A stretch of DNA of 64,000 nucleotides from Chytridium lagenaria (GCA_025449115.1 JAHLKC010000053.1:62001-126000); one strand, 5' to 3'. Positions 51,055-63,135 are shown, numbered from the stretch's first letter. Notes: generated from the sequence alone by a model not told the origin. Made by a program: numbers and translations.

Positions 51055-53058
51055 TTATTGAAACTGTTTCTTTTCAGGTTTGAGGAGGGATTTTAGCTTA
51101 TCTATGTCGAGATTCTTAATGTATTCGTCATTGCCGAATACTATTTCTTCAACACGAACAAATGAGGAAAGTTCCAAAGGGAGTTTCCTCATGGTCTGAC
51201 GTCCACGTTTTGCAGGAGTTGACCTTAAAATAATATCAGCACAGGTTGTAGTATTCAAAATCATAGACTAACATAGCAAACGAATTCGATTTTTTAAGAG
51301 CCACTTTTGAATCATTCGAGGGTTTCGTCAAACTCGACACCCAGTTTTCTTCCATTTTTCTAGTCTCTAAGGCCATCTCCTCCATTTTCGCAAGCTGCTC
51401 CCTAATCTCTCTCATGGACTGTTCATCATTTTCCTCCTCTGCTGCATTCAATAGACGAAGCAAACGAATCTTTTCGGCTCCACTTCCTGGGGCTTTCAAA
51501 ACGGCTTGTTTTTCCCGAACCATTTCTTCGATCTCGTCCTAGCAAATGTTTTAATAGAGCCGGCGGAGTAGGATGCGTACGTTTGAAAAAATAATGGTTA
51601 CGGGCTTCACGAAGGCGTTCGGCTTTCGTAAAGACAAAGTTGGAGGATGGAAGGGATTCTTTGTCAGCTTCCACGGTAGAGACGTAGCGGTTGTATTCTG
51701 ACTGTAATTAGCTGTTAGTTATTTGAAGGAAGAAGGCAACTCTTGCCTCGGTAATAGGTTGGTTTGAGACAACGTCCATCAAAAACACTTTGCGGGCTTT
51801 TCCATGTGAAAGGCTGAGAGCTTTTCGAGTTGTGATCTTTCCTAGCTGGTAATTGCGATGATATTCGACAACGTCTTTAATGTTTAGAAGAAAAATCCAA
51901 ATATAATCATTCGTACCATTGATTTGAGTGACGCGATAGATAGGCTTTTTTTCCTGATTGACTCCCAATCCGACGCGAAGGAAGCAACCTGAGATAGATT
52001 TCGAAGGTTAGAAAAAGGGTATAAGACGTATTTTTTTTCTTCATTTCACCTTGAATGGTCTCCTTGAAGAATTTGGCGTAGGCCCATTTCTCCAATTCAT
52101 TTCGGGAAATAGTGATGGATTGAATTTGTTCCAGCGTGGCCTTTTCCTTAGATTCTGATTTCTACAATATACTTTAAACCATAGCCTAGGAATAATAATA
52201 ATACCCAATCCATGGCAGTAGCGCCTGGTGAATCCACTTCGCCTTCTTCCTCGTTTTCGCTTTGACTGCTATAATAACCCTTATTTCTGTCATTATCGCT
52301 ATCCCGCTTTTAAGAATTAATATAACATATGGGCGATGATCTCCTTTTACATCGGGTCTGCGGGATGATTTTTCATCTCGTTGACGCTTTAAATCACGCA
52401 ACGACTTGCTCGTTTTCTTTGTTGATTTACGAGACGAAGTTCCTAACAATCAATCAGAAAATTAGAGAAAATGCATGTACATACGCCGGTCAGAAGTATC
52501 ATTCTTCTTCTGCGATGAAGTCCCCTTCAGTTTCTTCTTAAGCTCAATTCGATCCAAGATTTTTTGACGCTGCAAATATAAGCCAAACAGCCATGATTAT
52601 AACAAACCTTTTCAGCACGGTCAGCCAAAGCACGCTCACGGTCCAAATCATTCATGGCATAAAGTCTGCAAAGTTGATGAGCTAACAAACCCTAAACATA
52701 TTGATGTAATATACCTTCTGCGGTCCTCCTCATCTCCCATAAGATCGTCGCCCCATGCCTTCACCTCTTTAACGTCATCGTCCTCTTCATCCTCGTCGTC
52801 GGAATTGACATCATCATCAGCGTCGTCGGATGAGAATTCGATTTCCTCTGAATCGCTGAAATCGCTTGCTGCCTTTCTTCTTCATTGTTGTTGCAACGCG
52901 GTCAGAGAAGAAATTGTAGTTTGGGGGGGGATATCCATCCAAAATATTGCAGACATGATATATCCTTACCTTGCTTGAGGTCTCTTGCGCTTTGTCTGGC
53001 CTCTCTGAGCAGTTGGCTCACCGAGGGAGGCCAGAATCTCTAAGTCAACGTTGTCCAT
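51055..53058 (-). CDS. RTF1: RTF1, Paf1-complex subunit with Plus3 domain
   Basis: Travels with RNA polymerase II and promotes histone H2B ubiquitination. Starts MDNVDLEILASLGEPTAQRG, then a Ser/Asp/Glu-rich region, LYAMNDLDRERALADRAEK, RQKILDRIELKKKLKG and DLKRQRDEKSSRR. The Plus3 domain has RNELEKWAYAKFFKETIQG, CFLRVGLG, IYRVTQIN, VVEYHRNYQLGKITTRKAL, VFLMDVVSNQPITE and SEYNRYV. The coiled tail DEIEEMVREKQAVLKAPGSG is family-typical, ending KPEKKQFQ. Exons include 53058-52970, 52879-52715, 52665-52608, 52569-52485 and one from 52442. The intron after PITE begins GC. One extra T seems present near 51592. A 63-base gap separates its start from that of POC5. Confidence 0.92.
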
Positions 53059-53121
53059 CTGCAATGAATTGCTTTTAGAATTATTTCTGGAGAGGTGGAC
53101 AATCTCTAAACTGCAGCACAC
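53059..53121. promoter_or_regulatory. Very short divergent promoter region between RTF1 and POC5
   Basis: Only 63 bases lie between the two start codons, which point away from each other, so the genes almost certainly share a bidirectional promoter. No TATA box is evident. Confidence 0.6.
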
Positions 53122-54840
53122 ATGTCTGAACTTGCATCAACAATAATGACGGACCCTGTTGAAGCTGCATCCTTCTACAAAACAACGAGCAACCACGGCG
53201 CAAAATCATCCGCATACCCTGTGTCAACATTGCCTAGAGATCCTTTCTCAGACTTGATTGATTTGACCTCGCTGGACGAGACATCCTCCCACTCTGCGTT
53301 CAAACCACCGATGCCATCCCAACAATCATCACCACATTTAGTACCCAACACTTCCCCACATAAAACAATTCCCCAACTACCTTTTCAACCCTCAGCTCCA
53401 AATGCAAATGTAACGCCAATGGAAACCCCTTAGTGCACGACGCTCAACCCTATGACGACCCTCACGTCCTCACGACCCGACTGACACAATTCGCAGCCAG
53501 CATGGATAAATGGACAGTATTAATGCGGAAAGCTATTATGGTATGTGGCTTTTTTATTCCTAATTACCCTAAGTCTGAATAGGCTGAATTTACGGACGCG
53601 CAAGCATCCATGGCGCGAAAGCAGGATAAAGCAATTGAAATGGTTGGAAGACGATACGTCGAAACTGTGGCTTCCTTGACGTCGCAATTGAGGGACGCGC
53701 AAGAGCTTGCATCCCTATACAGAAATAAGTTTGAGGCGAGGAATGTAGCGATGGATCATGCTGCTGCAGTGATAGCACGACAGGTAATGTTCTTTCTAAA
53801 TTTGCCAAAGATTAGTGTGGCTAAATAGTCTAACAGCAATCTCGTTCCACTTGCGCCGTTTTGTTTTCGCGTTGGAGATCAAAACTTGAAGAGGAACGAC
53901 GATATCGGCTTGCGGTGAAATTTGCGGACATGAAAGCTAAATCGTTCTTGCTGCGACGGATAGTATTGGGTTGGCAGAAGACTGCTGGCGCAACATGGAG
54001 GAGGGCGACGGAGAAGAGGATTAGGGTGAGTACACATTTAATCCTTTAGAGAGATTCCTCAATTATCATAGACTAATGATCTCATTTTGGCAGATGGAAG
54101 CGGAAAAGGCCATATCTCAGCTTTCTGTCGAATACGAATCTCGGATGACAGAGGTACCGTTTAAGTTTTAGCCATTTCCACCTCCTTTAAGAAATGTTAA
54201 CATACACCAATTAAGATGTCATCGCTACTCTCGGCAACTCAATCTAAGCTCCACGACAGCGAAATTGACCGGTCTCGAGCGCAGGAGGATATGAAGAGAG
54301 CTTTAATGAGAGGAGTGTGCGCACTCAACATGGAAGCCATGAGTGTTTTCCGCGGACAGAACAACCCTGACACTTCTATACCCTTTGTCCCCGCCCCCTC
54401 TTCCGCTTCAACATTTCCTTTCCCTGTTCCAACAACACTGGCGGATATCAAAGCATTTGAGGAGTCAAAGTCGACGCGCCCTCCCGTAGTTCCTCTACAG
54501 GACGCTGGACTGCCACTGCCCAGGAATTTTCACGGCAAGGAGTAACAGAAAAGGATTCAAGCATTCAAGCATGGCAGGGAGTTAAACCAATGTCTTTAAC
54601 CTCAACTCATCCTTTCCCGGCATTTGATAAGCCCCTTAAAGCAACTCGACATACCAAGAGTCAATACGTCCAGCCACCATGCCCGTCACCCTACCCAAGA
54701 ACCCCACTTCTAAACCTCGCCCAATGTCAGCGCTTGATACTGCTGTGCCGGCATTACGAAAAGCATCGCAGGGGAGGACGCCTGGTGTGATGGTGACGAG
54801 ACATGGGAAGGGAGATGGGCAGAGCCATGTCGCCAGTTGA
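53122..54840 (+). CDS. POC5: POC5-like centriole protein
   Basis: Centrin-binding protein that builds the distal half of centrioles. Starts MSELASTIMTDPVEAASFYK; a Ser/Pro-rich N-terminus is followed by coiled coil WTVLMRKAIM, MARKQDKAIEMVGRRYVE, then CAVLFSRWRSKLEEERRYRL, an Sfi1-like Trp-Arg helix for centrin, and FLLRRIVLGWQKTAGATWRR. The family signature MKRALMRGVCALNMEAMSVF is near 54290. The tail, in another frame, reads KNPTSKPRPMSALD and TPGVMVTRHGKG, ending at 54840. Introns at about 53539-53581, 53783-53837, 54027-54093 and 54154-54215. Slips near 53429 (four C where five fit), 54520 and 54670. Confidence 0.85.
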
Positions 54841-55092
54841 CTTGTTTTTTTGTGGTGTGTGAAACAGAGAAAAAGTTGGAAAGAAAGATGAGCAGATTCG
54901 TATTGCCTCTGACGCCGGAGTTCTTGGTAAGCGCTGGTCGCGGATGGAATGTCCAGGAAGAGATGTCTGGGTTCATTTTGGGTTGAAGTGAAGGCGCTGT
55001 TGATGTGTGCTCGCCACCTTGTTGTTTGTTAGGCGGGATAACGGACGTCAAACTTGTAACAAGTTGATGTACGGTTTCCAATGGGACTTCCG

Positions 55093-55561
55093 GATACTAC
55101 TACCTATATCGGTGCAAATACGAAGTCATTCTAAATGCGATTACTTTATTTGAAAATAATAGCCGCTGCAACCACCTACCAGGTGTTCAAGGTGAAGATG
55201 GAAGGCGATTTCGCCAACTTCCAGAAGCATCTGGACCGCATGAAAGACGGAATCGATCAAGGCTTGTTGAAGCCAGAGCGGTAAGCTTTCTTGATTTGTA
55301 TTTGGTTCTGTTGGAGTTGGTTATTATTATGGCATCTAAGTATAATCCAAAAGATCCCCGAAATCTCTCCAGAGCTTCAAGCAAAACTTCAAAAATCATC
55401 CGCCAGCTTTTTCCAGAACGATACGCCATCAACGAGGTTCGAATCTCATGTATTTTAAGCTTGTCTGACTTTCTATTCTCTCGTTTATCTGCAGTTTAAG
55501 GAACATTGGAACCGTCAAATTCGCTGGGTGTCCAGTTACCTCACTGGAAACGGAATCTAAT
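55093..55561 (+). CDS. Small protein of unknown function, exon joins uncertain
   Basis: Likely coding frame reads VFKVKMEGDFANFQKHLDRM then KDGIDQGLLKPER before a GTAAGC donor at 55281; the next part reads EISPELQAKLQKSSASFFQN, and the last exon FKEHWNRQIRWVSSYLTGNG, ending GI at about 55560. A first exon MGLPDTTTYI (from 55089 or so) can splice in with a GTGCAA donor. The phases of the middle exon do not fit both neighbours without one base change, so the model is provisional. About 98 residues, helical, no signal peptide. Not recognised. Confidence 0.45.
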
Positions 55562-56153
55562 CCCGTGCCCATTATTATGGATCTACTTTGCTTTTTTCGA
55601 TACCCAGCTGAAAAGTCGTTTTTTTTTAAACCACTTGTTTTACTATTTGCGCTTTGTTTGGGCGATGTATGAGTTTTTTTTTGAATATAAGGATAATAAG
55701 AGTAGGATCTCGTGTTTGCTTTAGTTGTGGCAATACAAGCTACACGGTCGTGCGTTTCTCTTAAAGTGGGTAACCAGTCATAGTGAAGAATCATGGGCTA
55801 AATATAAATTTGTCCTTTCTTTGTTTCTTATTTTTTCATTCCAACATTTCCGTTTTTCCTAACTCTTTGTTTTTACTTTCACTCTTTTCGTTCGTTACGC
55901 TTTTGTCCAATTGACTGCAGCACATTCAAACGGCCTTTGCACTGAAGTTACCGTTATTTATTTGTTCTTAGAGGCTGGATACTTCAAATGAAATTCACGG
56001 ATTAGTTTGTAATCATACACTTTCAACAACAAATTGCACTCGATTTTACATTTTTGCAAATCTCCGTCACGCATCTGAAGAACAAACAGAGGCTCTATTT
56101 TTCATAAAGCATGTACATACATATGTTAAACAAAACTAAAGTCAAATAACAGA
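55562..56153. other. Convergent intergenic region
   Basis: About 590 bases, T-rich. No gene supported. Confidence 0.4.
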
Positions 56154-58940
56154 CTATTTCACGGGTTGTTGTGGAGGCGGCCCGAACTGAACAGGACCAT
56201 TCGGCGTCGCGGTCAACACAAACGTGCCCATCCGGCCGCGTGACCGCAAGTCAATGTCACCACGTGGTTCAAAACGGTAGCCACGGGATGCGAGAAGGGA
56301 TTGGGTGACGGAGCTAACACGAATTTCTTGGACTATCAAAAAAGGTTAGAGGTGGAACTAGTCTGTGGGTGTTTTTACCGTTGCAAAGAGATTCAATGCC
56401 AGAAGCTAAGTTGACGGTTTCTGAGAAGAAGTTGGTTAGGGTGTGGTACGTGAAGGTGTGGGGAAAATATGAGGACTTACCACCCATTAGGAGAAATTTG
56501 GGCATTTCGCCAATGACACCTGAAAATAAGGAAAGAAGACGAGTAAGGAAAATATCATATAAGTAAATTAACGCACAAATAAAAAAGCGATTATTTTAAC
56601 GAGAAATATGGGGTTTAACAAAAAAGCAGGAAAGAAGAATAACAATGAAAAAATAGAAGAAATAGCTTGTTTACCGGCTGTTACAGGTCCACTATGTATC
56701 CCAACCCTTACACTAATCTCGCATTCGTCCCCCTAAAATATGACTTGCATCCCACCGTCCCGCCCACTCCAAAATCCTCATCCCAACATCCACCACATCT
56801 CCGCATGATTCTCTGTCCGATCCGGGGCTCCACCAACAAGAATACAAGCATCACAGATCCTCTCCACAACATGCACTCTTCCCCTTCCAGCCTCTTCTTC
56901 ATAAAAACAACGGCGGACGAGCAAGCGCAGAGGCTTCAATGGCATCTTCTATGGCGGTATAGTAGGCTTTGAGGAGGTCGATGAGGAGACGTGGGGCAGT
57001 GGAGAGGTGTTGGATGTAGCGGTTGAAGCCAGAGATGGAGGTGACGAGCATGGTGGCGGAATCGTAGACAGTGGGTTGGTAGAGTGCGTCGATGGATGTT
57101 CCGCGGTCGGAGGAAACGATTAAATCAGATAAAGGTTTTGGCAATAGACCGTTTTTATAAAGAACGGCTTCCCGTTGTGCCGCTGTGACGAGGGTCTGAA
57201 GTTTCTGAGCATCTGAGTTCTGATCTTCTTGACTCCTTTTCAATTCTTCCTTGAGACGTTGCAACGCGCGCGTGTGGTTGTCGCGTTCAGTGGCGAGGGT
57301 ATGTTGGAGATCTGTGATTTGGGATTGGGGTTTTTTTCGTGGATTGGTCCAGGTTTGTGAGACGAGTTGTGAGGGTTGTTGTGGTGAGGGTGGTGAGATT
57401 GTGGAGATGGAGAGTTGTGAGGGTGAGGAAGGTTGTGAGGTCTTGAGTGTGGAGATGGAGGAGTTGGACGGGAGTTTGCGAAGAAGCGAGAGGGTAAGGA
57501 GATAAGAGGGGAGATTTTGTAAGACGTAAAAGGAGGGTGTCAGCGTAAGGACGAGTGGAAGGACGGGAAGACCAGCATTGGGTGATCATCTATTTGTGTT
57601 GTGTTTAATGTAAAATCGCGGGTTTTCAAAAAAACAGATTGCACATTGAATAAATTTATAATAGCTAAATATACCTTTTTTTATGTCCTCCGGCGCCTCC
57701 TCTGCTATCCGCGGCCGATACTTTCCATCGGCTGCGTCCACAACGAGATTAGAAGCGCATCTGCGGGATTGTTGACGCGATCTGAAAATGGCATTTCTCC
57801 ATTCGACATGATGTAGTTGATGATCATCCCGCACCTATTTTGATCTTTGTAAGTATATCAATGGATAAGAAAGATACAAAAAATAGCGAGACAAATGGGG
57901 CTCACCCGTAAATATCCGACGCCAGCGTTACAGGCCCCCCCTTTAACGTCTCAGGCGCCAAAAACAGCGAATGGTAGGTCGGCCCCAATTCCCCATCCCC
58001 TTCATCCTTATCATCAAACGCGTACCTCAACGACGCCGGATCAATACCCCACGACAACCCCGCAACCACCGTCCCCCCATACCCCGGCGCAGGTGCAGTC
58101 TCTCTTTTGGATCCACTCACCGAATCACCAACCTCACAAACCCCTAACCCCCAAACCCCGCCACCTTCAACCTCCACCCTTCATCCACCAAACACATGAA
58201 CGGACTCAAAAACCCATGTACCCCCATCCCACCCCCACTTCGTTTCCGTCGCTCCCCTTCCTCCCCTTCCTCCTCGTCCACATCATTCGTCCCTCCATGT
58301 AAATACGAAATCGCCGCCAACAGATCCCTACACATGGACACTCAACACAAGATTCACCGGAAACCTCATCCCTGCAAAGACATCCACAATCGTCCCTCTC
58401 ACACATCCCGTATACGCGAAAACCATGCTCCCAACACCTCCACTACTTGGCGCTGCTACCATCGCAACACTGGGCAAACACACATGTTTCATCTCTCTCA
58501 CCTTCCCAAGCACCTCCCTCAACTTTTTCTCCTTAATCGTCGCGCTAACCCCACTCGTTTCCTCAACGCTTACCCTCCGTCCCCACTCCGTCCCGCCACA
58601 AACGTATACATATCCGATGCATCGCCACCACTGAACCCTTTAAACCGATACACGACCACATATCCACGATCACTTTTCATAAACTCACACGCCGTCTTAA
58701 CAGGCACAGCCAACCCCTTCTCAATGGTCGATCCACCACGCAATCCCATGTATCGCTTGTAGGCGGCTTTGAGTGATGCGTTGAAAGACGTTTGGCGTGG
58801 TCGTGGGAGGCTTCGATGAGGGTTTTAGGGGTGTTTGGGTACCAGGGTGTGAGGGAGGGGATTGGGGTTAGGGAGGTTTCGAGAGGGAGGAGGAGATCTT
58901 TGTCTTGGGCCTTTGGCATTTTTTTACCACCGCATCCCAT
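56154..58940 (-). CDS. Kinase-homology plus class III cyclase protein, probably catalytically altered
   Basis: Laid out like the inner half of a receptor guanylate cyclase but with no membrane segment. The ATG at 58940 gives MGCGGKK, a Gly-2/Cys-3 site for myristoylation and palmitoylation. The kinase-homology domain has CRDLLAAISYLHGG, HGFLSPFMCLVDEGWRLKVA then GFGG (HRD and DFG both lost) and LFLAPETLKGGPVTLASDIY. A linker coiled coil (QRLKEELKRSQEDQ) precedes the cyclase: ATMLVTSISGFN, VERICDACILVGGAP, VRVGIHSGPVTAG, MPKFLLMG and ETVNLASGIESLC. The first metal Asp (normally FSDI) is Ser and the Arg of NTASR is Gly, while Asp of the second metal motif stays. Introns include 56544-56523 region and two between 56485 and 56340. 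Several frame slips. Ends QQPVK. Confidence 0.78.
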
Positions 58941-59769
58941 TTGGGGTGTGTTGACGAGATGGGGTGATGGGTGTTTGACCCCCCACCTTGAGGCGAGTGG
59001 GATGGTGGTTGTGGGTTAAGGTAATGAAAAAAGTAGGGTGATGGGAGACGTGATTCGCGTTATATTTTTGTCATTGTTTTTTTGGTGATAAATATAGGAC
59101 AGAGGATTGGATTGTCTCGGAAACTAAGACCGGGCTGGTGTTATTCTAAGGAAATGGCATCTTGTAGCGTTTGGGACAACGAGCGACTTTGGAGGTTCAA
59201 TTTTAGATCCTGACGGAAAAATTAGGGACGTATAAAAGAGCTGGACACTACTGTTAGGAGCAACAAACATATTCCGATTCAAATCTCTACAGTCGCAGCT
59301 CAGCTGAAAAGAAGGTGGAAAGGAACGAGAAAATTCTATTTTTTAAGCCTTAATTCTTCTGTTCCCGCAATGAAAATGTACACAGTCGATGGCTATAGAT
59401 GATGAAAAACGTACTCTATTTTCTTGATGAAAGGCGGAACCCCAACACGATGGCGCTAAGATCATGCATTTTTATTCACTAAAAATATACACCCCCCCCA
59501 ATTCCACTAACAAGCTACCCTAATTCCTCACCATTCTACTGGTTTACCTTCCGAAACAGCCTCCATTTCCAAAAAACCCGTTTTCACGAGCCCCCTTAAG
59601 GTATCCAATCCTGTATTGTCCAACAATACCAATGATTAATAAAATTGGATACTTCCAGAACACCCTGTCCAGAAAAAAAAAAAACAAACCAAATATAAAG
59701 AACCACCCATCCCCAACCCCCTCATGTCATTTTCACAGACCTCCTTTCATTACAGTGTGTCAGCAACTC
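58941..59769. other. Divergent intergenic region
   Basis: About 830 bases with no supportable gene; promoter space for the cyclase-like gene and the DUF4436 gene. Confidence 0.45.
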
Positions 59770-61665
59770 ATGGGTATCGCTAAAAAATTCCGCGCCATCA
59801 TTCTCATCGGCGGCATCATCGCCGTCCTCGCCGCTGTCGTCGTCGTCGTCGGCGTGTTCAACGGAAAAGAGGTACCTCCCCAGTATCTTCTTTTTTCCCT
59901 TTCGCTAAAATCCGTCAAAAAAAAAAGGGTCAACGTAAAAAAGGCCTCGAATTCGATTCCCTCGAAGTCAACACTGATTTCCCCACATCCTCGCAACAGT
60001 TCAACAACAACGACATTGAAGCGGTCCTCACCGAAAAGGGGTTCATTGGTGAATTCTACAAAAACTGCGCATCGTACAATTACGTGATTGTGGAAGCCAA
60101 GATCACAAATCTGGATCTCGTCAATGGGATTTATAAGATTAAATTGGATTTCAGCCCGTGTGGGGATTTCATTGATCGGTCAAAGGTGTCGGTTGGGAAA
60201 AGTCTTGTGTTGGGGATGCCGTTGAGAATTAGTTTTGGTGGGTTTGGAGGTGTGAGGATGTATTGCTAAGCCCCCTTTTCCTTAGATAACAAGATTTATA
60301 ACTTTTCGGCGGGGACGCCGATGGCGTCGCAAGATTTCCAGACAACGTTTGATGCTGGAGGTACGTTATTTATTTCCCCTCAACTAAATATTCTCTTTTG
60401 CATCGATACCGTTTCCACCATTTATTTTTTCTCCTTTGCTTCCCAGTCTTTTTACTATACATTCTTTGCTCGCGTTTCCATCATTTTTATTTTTTCGCAC
60501 TCACTCTTTGCTTCCTTTGATACCATAACATCTACCTTTCCTCTTTTTCGTTGTAGCCCCTTTCTTCCACATCCTTTCACAAAACCCTCCCATTCCACTT
60601 TTCTTACCCCAAATAACCTTTTTTTTTCACCATCCTATCCCATACGGAAAAAAGACATCAACAATTACCCCTTTGACAAATACACTGCCGAGGATCTTTA
60701 CACTGAAGGCACCTACAATGATCCTAACTCCTCAAATCGTACAACCCCCGTCCCCATCGCCCTCTACTTTAACGGCGCGCTCCTAACGTAAGCTCACCCA
60801 CCCCTCCTATTCAATCCATACAACACACCACCTCTATCTCCCCCTCCCCTATTCAAAGTTCCCCCTTCTCCCTACCCATAAAACCCTCCCCCCATCCATC
60901 CATTCCAACTCATTCCCTAAAAACAACCCACCAGCTACTCCGTCTCAGTCACCACCTCAAAGACGAATCCACCACGAACCCCCCAAAAGGCGACATCATC
61001 CGTCTCGATTTCAACGTCTCAAGATCCCTCACCACCATCTTCTTCTCTACTCTCGTCATGGTGATCATGTGGGTGTTGAGTTTGTTGGCGTTCACATTGG
61101 CCGTCACGTTGTGGATGAGGGGGAGGAAAGTGGAACCCCCGACTATTGCGTTTTCCATCGCGTTGATGTGAGTGGGTACTTTTTTTCTTTTTTCGCTTGG
61201 CTTTTGGGATTGGCGTGAGGGAGGTTGTTTTTCTTTCTTTTCTCTCGTGTCGGATTTCTGGGGTTTTGTCGTGAGGGGGAGTGTGTGTGTGTGCGTTTGA
61301 CTAACGAGCCGTGTAGTTTCGCTTTACCCGGCATTCGGAACACTCAACCCGGAACACCACCTATCGGATGTACGGCAGACGCCGTATCCTTCTTTTGGGC
61401 AATGTCTCTCAGCGCCGCAACAGGTAACCCCACTTCCCCTCCAAAAAAACATCCCAATATTTTTTTCGCTCACCCTTTTTTTTTTTCTTAAGCCGCATGT
61501 CTCATGATCAACTATATCCTGAAATACAACTTCGATTACGACGCTGTCCCTGCTCCGATGAAACAGGAATCGAACGTTAAGACGACGACTGGGAAGGATT
61601 TGGAGGGTGGTGTTGTGGATGTGCCGTTGAGTGTTGTCGAAACTTCGAGTAAGACTGTTGCGTGA
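59770..61665 (+). CDS. DUF4436 family multi-pass membrane protein
   Basis: Fungal membrane protein family of unknown role. Seven in-frame exons: 59770-59871, 59928-60249, 60286-60360, 60655-60787, 60935-61167, 61317-61423, 61493-61665. Residues 8-30 form a membrane segment (AIILIGGIIAVLAAVVVVVG). The outer domain includes LEFDSLEVNTDF, INNYPFDKYTAEDLYTEGTY and VPIALYFNGALL. Three more membrane segments follow: IFFSTLVMVIMWVLSLLAFT, IAFSIALIFALPGIRNTQPG with the family motif, and VSFFWAMSLSAATAACLMIN. The cytoplasmic tail ends SSKTVA. The last exon's 3' end is partly duplicated downstream. The frame is clean despite long homopolymers in the introns. Confidence 0.9.
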
Positions 61666-61705
61666 ATGCGGAGGGATCGTTTCCCAATATATTTTTTTCA
61701 TCGAG

Positions 61706-62600
61706 TTTTAACATGGGGATCTCATTCAAATCCCATGGATCCATTTTCCCTGTTTTTTTTTTTTATTCTTTACTTTTCGTTTCCATGGTTCCCTTGCGCA
61801 ACGACACGGTGTTTTCTTTCCGATTTTCCGTCAAGTCGTTGCGCTTACAAAAATCACGCTTTAAGAGTTTTAACATGGGGACGTTGAGTGTTGTCGAAAC
61901 TTCGAGTAAGACTGTTGCGTGAATGCGGAGGGATCGTTTCCCAATATATTTTTTTTCATCGTGTTTTAACATGGGGACCTCATTCAAATCCCATGGATCC
62001 ATTTTCCCTGTTTTTTTTTTATTCTTTACTTTTCGTTTCCATGGTTCCCTTGCGCAACGACACGGTGTTTTCTTTCCGATTTTCGATCAAGTCGTTGCGC
62101 TTACAAAAATCACGCTTTAAGAGTTTTAACATGGGGATCTCATTCAAATCCCATGGATCCATTTTCCCTGTTTTTTTTATTTCTTTACTTTTCGTTTCCT
62201 TGGTTCCCTTGCGCAACGAAACGGTGTTTTCTTTCCGATTTTCGATCAAGTCGTTGCGCTTACAAAAATCACACTTTAAGAGTTTTAACATGGGGATCTC
62301 ATTCAAATCCCATGGATCCATTTCACCCGTGTTTTTTTTATTTCTTTACTTTTCGTTTCCATGGTTCCCTTGCGCAACGACACGGTGTTTTCTTTCCGAT
62401 TTTCAATCAAGTCGTTGCGCTTACAAAATCACGTTTTAAGAGTTTTTAACATGGGGATCTCATTCAAATCCCATGGATCCATTTCACCTTTTTTTTTTTA
62501 TTCTTTCCTTTTCGTTTCCATGGTTCTCTTGCGCAACGACACCGTGTTTTCTTTCCGATTACCGATCCGCATACAAAAAACACGTTTTATAACACATCAA
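61706..62600 (+). repeat. Tandem array of about 160-base units after the DUF4436 gene
   Basis: Each unit begins near GTTTTAACATGGGGATCTC and runs through CATTCAAATCCCATGGATCC, a T-rich tract, TTCGTTTCCATGGTTCCCTT, GCGCAACGACACGGTGTTTT and CAAGTCGTTGCGCTTACAAA. The ATGGGG of successive units lies at 61714, 61875, 61971, 62131, 62290 and 62451. The unit at 61875 is interrupted after 10 bases by a copy of the gene's last-exon end. Confidence 0.95.
61881..61960 (+). repeat. Duplicated end of the DUF4436 last exon
   Basis: From GTTGAGTGTTGTCGAAACTT through the TGA stop and GAATGCGGAGGGATCG, this repeats 61626-61700 almost exactly. It shows that a roughly 254-base segment spanning the stop codon and the first array unit was duplicated. 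Confidence 0.92.
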
Positions 62601-62967
62601 CGGTTCCCCAAGGCATCACGTTCCACGTCGTGCCCCCCTTACCTCTGTCACAACAATGTTGCTTTTGTTTTGTTTAAACGGGGATACCGTGACGCCACCT
62701 TGCTTTTCTTCTGTTTTTTTTTTGGCAAAGAGGTGTAAAGACGGCGTATAATCTAGCCCTAAAAAAACAACGAAAAGAGTATCAATCCTACAAAAAATCA
62801 TCATAACCCTCAAACAGAAAAAAAAAAAAAAAAAGTCACTAAAACCAAAAAACCCAAAGAAAACATCCAAAACGCCCAAGCTACACCCATAAAATCCATC
62901 TTTTCTATTTTCTTGCAAAAAAGGCCAACAAACCCATCCGACAAAAAGTCCCTCACTTTGCATCAAG

Positions 62968-63135
62968 AAACAGTCAAGTCTCCAGTCCCCCATCCAAACC
63001 GTATCAACCGCCAAACAGTCAAGTCCCCATCCATCCAAACCGTATCAAACGCCAAACAGTCAAGTCTCCAATCCCCATCCAAACCGTATCAAACGCCAAA
63101 CAGTCAAATCTCCAAAGCGTATCAAACGCCAAACA
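62968..63135 (+). repeat. Minisatellite, four units of 33-45 bases
   Basis: Unit starts AAACAGTCAAGTCTCCA and ends AAACCGTATCAAACGCC, at 62968, 63013, 63054 and 63098, the last one shortened. Confidence 0.92.

Noticed and set aside
61888..62439. 183-codon plus-strand frame with internal repeats
   Set aside because: Created by the ~160-base tandem array; composition follows the repeat and it lacks independent support.
62968..63135. Regular repeats that might suggest a CRISPR array
   Set aside because: Units are contiguous minisatellite copies without unique spacers, and the window is eukaryotic.
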